The notes beneath the pieces are model-generated. The model saw nothing but the letters and a program-made list of their open reading frames with translations, searched no databases and was not told where the DNA came from. This document shows positions 62,506-64,000 of a DNA stretch of 64,000 bases, in pieces (within the stretch, counting starts at the first letter, position 1; the number at the start of each line of letters is the position of its first letter). The DNA is from Azonexus sp. (lineage in GTDB: Bacteria; Pseudomonadota; Gammaproteobacteria; Burkholderiales; Rhodocyclaceae). The stretch lies in contig JAUYSK010000027.1 of the NCBI GenBank assembly GCA_030696345.1, forward strand, positions 248,001 through 312,000, in the 5' to 3' direction. Position numbers and translations under genes: made by a program.

Positions 62506-62732
62506 ATCAGCAATCGATTGAACACTCACACGATGCCGACCTGCGCCACTCCGTCGCGGCGATCCAGCGCGCCGCATTGCGGGCACGAGAAACAGCGCGC
62601 CAGACCGGGACTTGCCTTGTAATAAGCCGAAACGGTGTAGTTGAATTGCTGGAGCCCAGCGCGCCAGAACTTCAGGTGCTGCGTCTCCAGCAACCTCTAT
62701 CGCCTTACGAGATCACCGCTCGCTTAGAGTAA
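62502..62732 (+). CDS. Small protein after the zeta-toxin stub, possible antitoxin partner
   Basis: 76 residues, starting MNQQSIEHSHDADLRHSVAA, with an amphipathic helix (AALRARETARQTGTCLVI) and a short strand GVVELLEP. I do not recognise a domain; the position, size and 4-nt overlap with the toxin-like gene suggest its former or present antitoxin/partner. It ends 66 nt before the permease start. Confidence 0.55.
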   Translation: MNQQSIEHSHDADLRHSVAAIQRAALRARETARQTGTCLVISRNGVVELLEPSAPELQVLRLQQPLSPYEITARLE

Positions 62733-62797
62733 GTGGTCAATCGTTAGCAACTTCAGTATCCATGCGCCCCACTGAGCGGGCAGATGGGGCACAGAAC

Positions 62798-64000
62798 ATG
62801 CTTCTATACCCCCATGAATTCATCGCCCATTCACCCATCCAGCGCGTCATAAAGATCCGCCGCGACTACAACACCTGGGTTGCCAATGAAACACTCGAAG
62901 ACTACGCCCTGCGCTTCACGCCGCGCAGCTTCCGCAAATGGTCGGAAATGCGGGTGGCCAACACCGCCTTCGGCGCCGCCTCCTTTCTGGTGCTGGAGGC
63001 CGTCGGTGCCACCATGCTGGTCAATGCCGGCTTCATCAATGCCTTCTGGGCCATTCTCGCCACCGGGCTGATCATCTTCCTGATCGGCCTGCCGATCGCC
63101 CACACCGCGGCCAAGCACGGTCTGGACATGGATCTGCTGACGCGCGGTGCTGGCTTCGGCCACATCGGTTCGACCATCACCTCGCTGATCTACGCTTCCT
63201 TTACCTTCATCTTCTTTGCGCTCGAAGCGGCGATCATGGCCTACGCGCTGGAGCTTGCTTTCAAGATTCCGCCAGCCTGGGGCTATCTGATCTGCGCTCT
63301 GGTGGTCATTCCGCTGGTCACCCACGGCGTCACCGCGATCAGCCGCTTGCAGGCGTGGACGCAGCCGCTCTGGATTTTTCTCCTGATCCTGCCCTACGCC
63401 TTCGTCTTCATCGAGGAGCCGCAAGCCCTTGCCGGTCTCTGGCAATACGCCGGAGAGAAGGGCGATGGCGGCAGCTTCAATCCGCATCTGTTCGGCGCCG
63501 CGCTGACCGTTGGCATCGCGCTGGTCACCCAGATGGGCGAACAGGTCGATTACCTGCGTTTCATGCCCGAGAAAACCCCGGCCAATGCCCGCCGCTGGTG
63601 GTTCGGCGTCATCATCGGCGGTCCCGGCTGGGTCGTGCCCGGCATCCTCAAGATGCTCGGTGGCGCGCTACTCGCCTGGCTGGCGCTGCGCAACGCCGTA
63701 CCCGCTGACAAGGCGATGGACCCGAACCAGATGTACCTGATCGGTTTCTCGCACGTTTTCGACAACACGACGCTGGCGATTGCCGCCACGGCGCTCTTCG
63801 TCATCGTTTCGCAACTGAAGATCAACGTCACCAACGCCTATGCCGGCTCGCTGCTCTCGACTGCCGCCTTCGTCGGCCTGCTCGGGACGGAATTGCAGCC
63901 TTACGCTTCCTTTGTTGCGCTGGGCAGCGCCTTGCTGATTTCGCCACTGATCGCCTAGGCAACTGGCGGCCGCTACTATCTGGCCCGCCCGGTAGCGACT
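62798..64000 (+). pseudogene. NCS1-type permease domain gene interrupted by an amber codon (runs off window)
   Basis: From ATG at 62798 the protein begins LLYPHEFIAHSPIQR, with 8-10 hydrophobic segments of the purine/cytosine-permease (NCS1) type, and stops at TAG 63956-63958 after LLISPLIA. The same frame continues as ATGGRYYLARPVAT to the window end, which is the known family continuation (LIAWAT.GRYYLAR, Trp expected at the stop), so the TAG probably replaces TGG. It also seems to lack about 100 residues after NAYAGS, where family members have further helices. In relatives I know, this permease is the N-terminal part of large transporter-linked sensor kinases. GGGG upstream of 62798 is the ribosome site; 62762 is an alternative start. 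Confidence 0.7.

Overview
The window looks like a chromosomal segment of a GC-rich betaproteobacterium of the Rhodocyclaceae type (Dechloromonas/Azonexus-like). The reasons are the conserved gene order ndk-rlmN-pilW-rodZ-ispG-hisS-yfgM-bamB-der-hfq-hflX-hflK-hflC-DUF2065-hisZ-purA, the presence of HisZ, the many c-type cytochromes and the dense signal-transduction gene content. This taxonomic placement is inference from gene order and protein style; no database was consulted.

Layout. 1-4.6 kb: a periplasmic redox island probably for sulfide or reduced sulfur, with a divergent ArsR-type regulator (cut by the window edge), a monoheme cytochrome plus FccB-type flavoprotein, a diheme c4-like cytochrome, a Tat-exported metallo-beta-lactamase-fold protein, another monoheme cytochrome and an exported thioredoxin-fold protein. 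4.6-9.5 kb: an EamA exporter, rlmB, a hemerythrin protein and rnr, with a tRNA-Leu(CAG) gene divergent from rnr. 9.7-25.5 kb: the long housekeeping run listed above, all on the minus strand and mostly with 1- or 4-nt overlaps. 25.6-32.7 kb: a C4-dicarboxylate uptake locus: TRAP transporter dctPQM on the minus strand, the divergent dctSR two-component system, and between them a collapsed remnant of a dctA symporter gene flanked by palindromes that are good candidates for DctR operators. 32.8-40.5 kb: trxA, rho, rpmE, a GT-C glycosyltransferase, a tandem HD-domain protein, orn, an M48 protease and rsgA. 40.6-53.7 kb: a 13-kb signalling block made of an REC-HD-GYP regulator, three very large hybrid kinases (1152, 1452 and 1097 aa) that all end in HisKA-HATPase-REC-Hpt, and a convergent REC-HATPase regulator. 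53.8-62.0 kb: a flavoprotein, a transglutaminase, a circularly permuted ATP-grasp/alpha-E fusion and a DUF2126 transglutaminase, a conserved but functionally unresolved peptide-tagging type cluster. 62.1-64.0 kb: a decay zone with the C-terminal stub of a zeta-toxin-like kinase, a surviving 76-aa partner and a permease-type gene broken by an in-frame amber codon.

The most interesting unexplained signals are (i) a 43-bp dispersed repeat present three times, twice directly downstream of stop codons and once inside the flavoprotein gene where it adds about 11 residues in frame to the FAD-binding Rossmann fold; (ii) the dctA remnant with matching palindromes on both sides; (iii) the three-kinase cluster, two members of which share an extra C-terminal module after the Hpt domain; and (iv) the inactivated permease/sensor gene at the right edge. 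No CRISPR array, insertion sequence, prophage or rRNA was seen.
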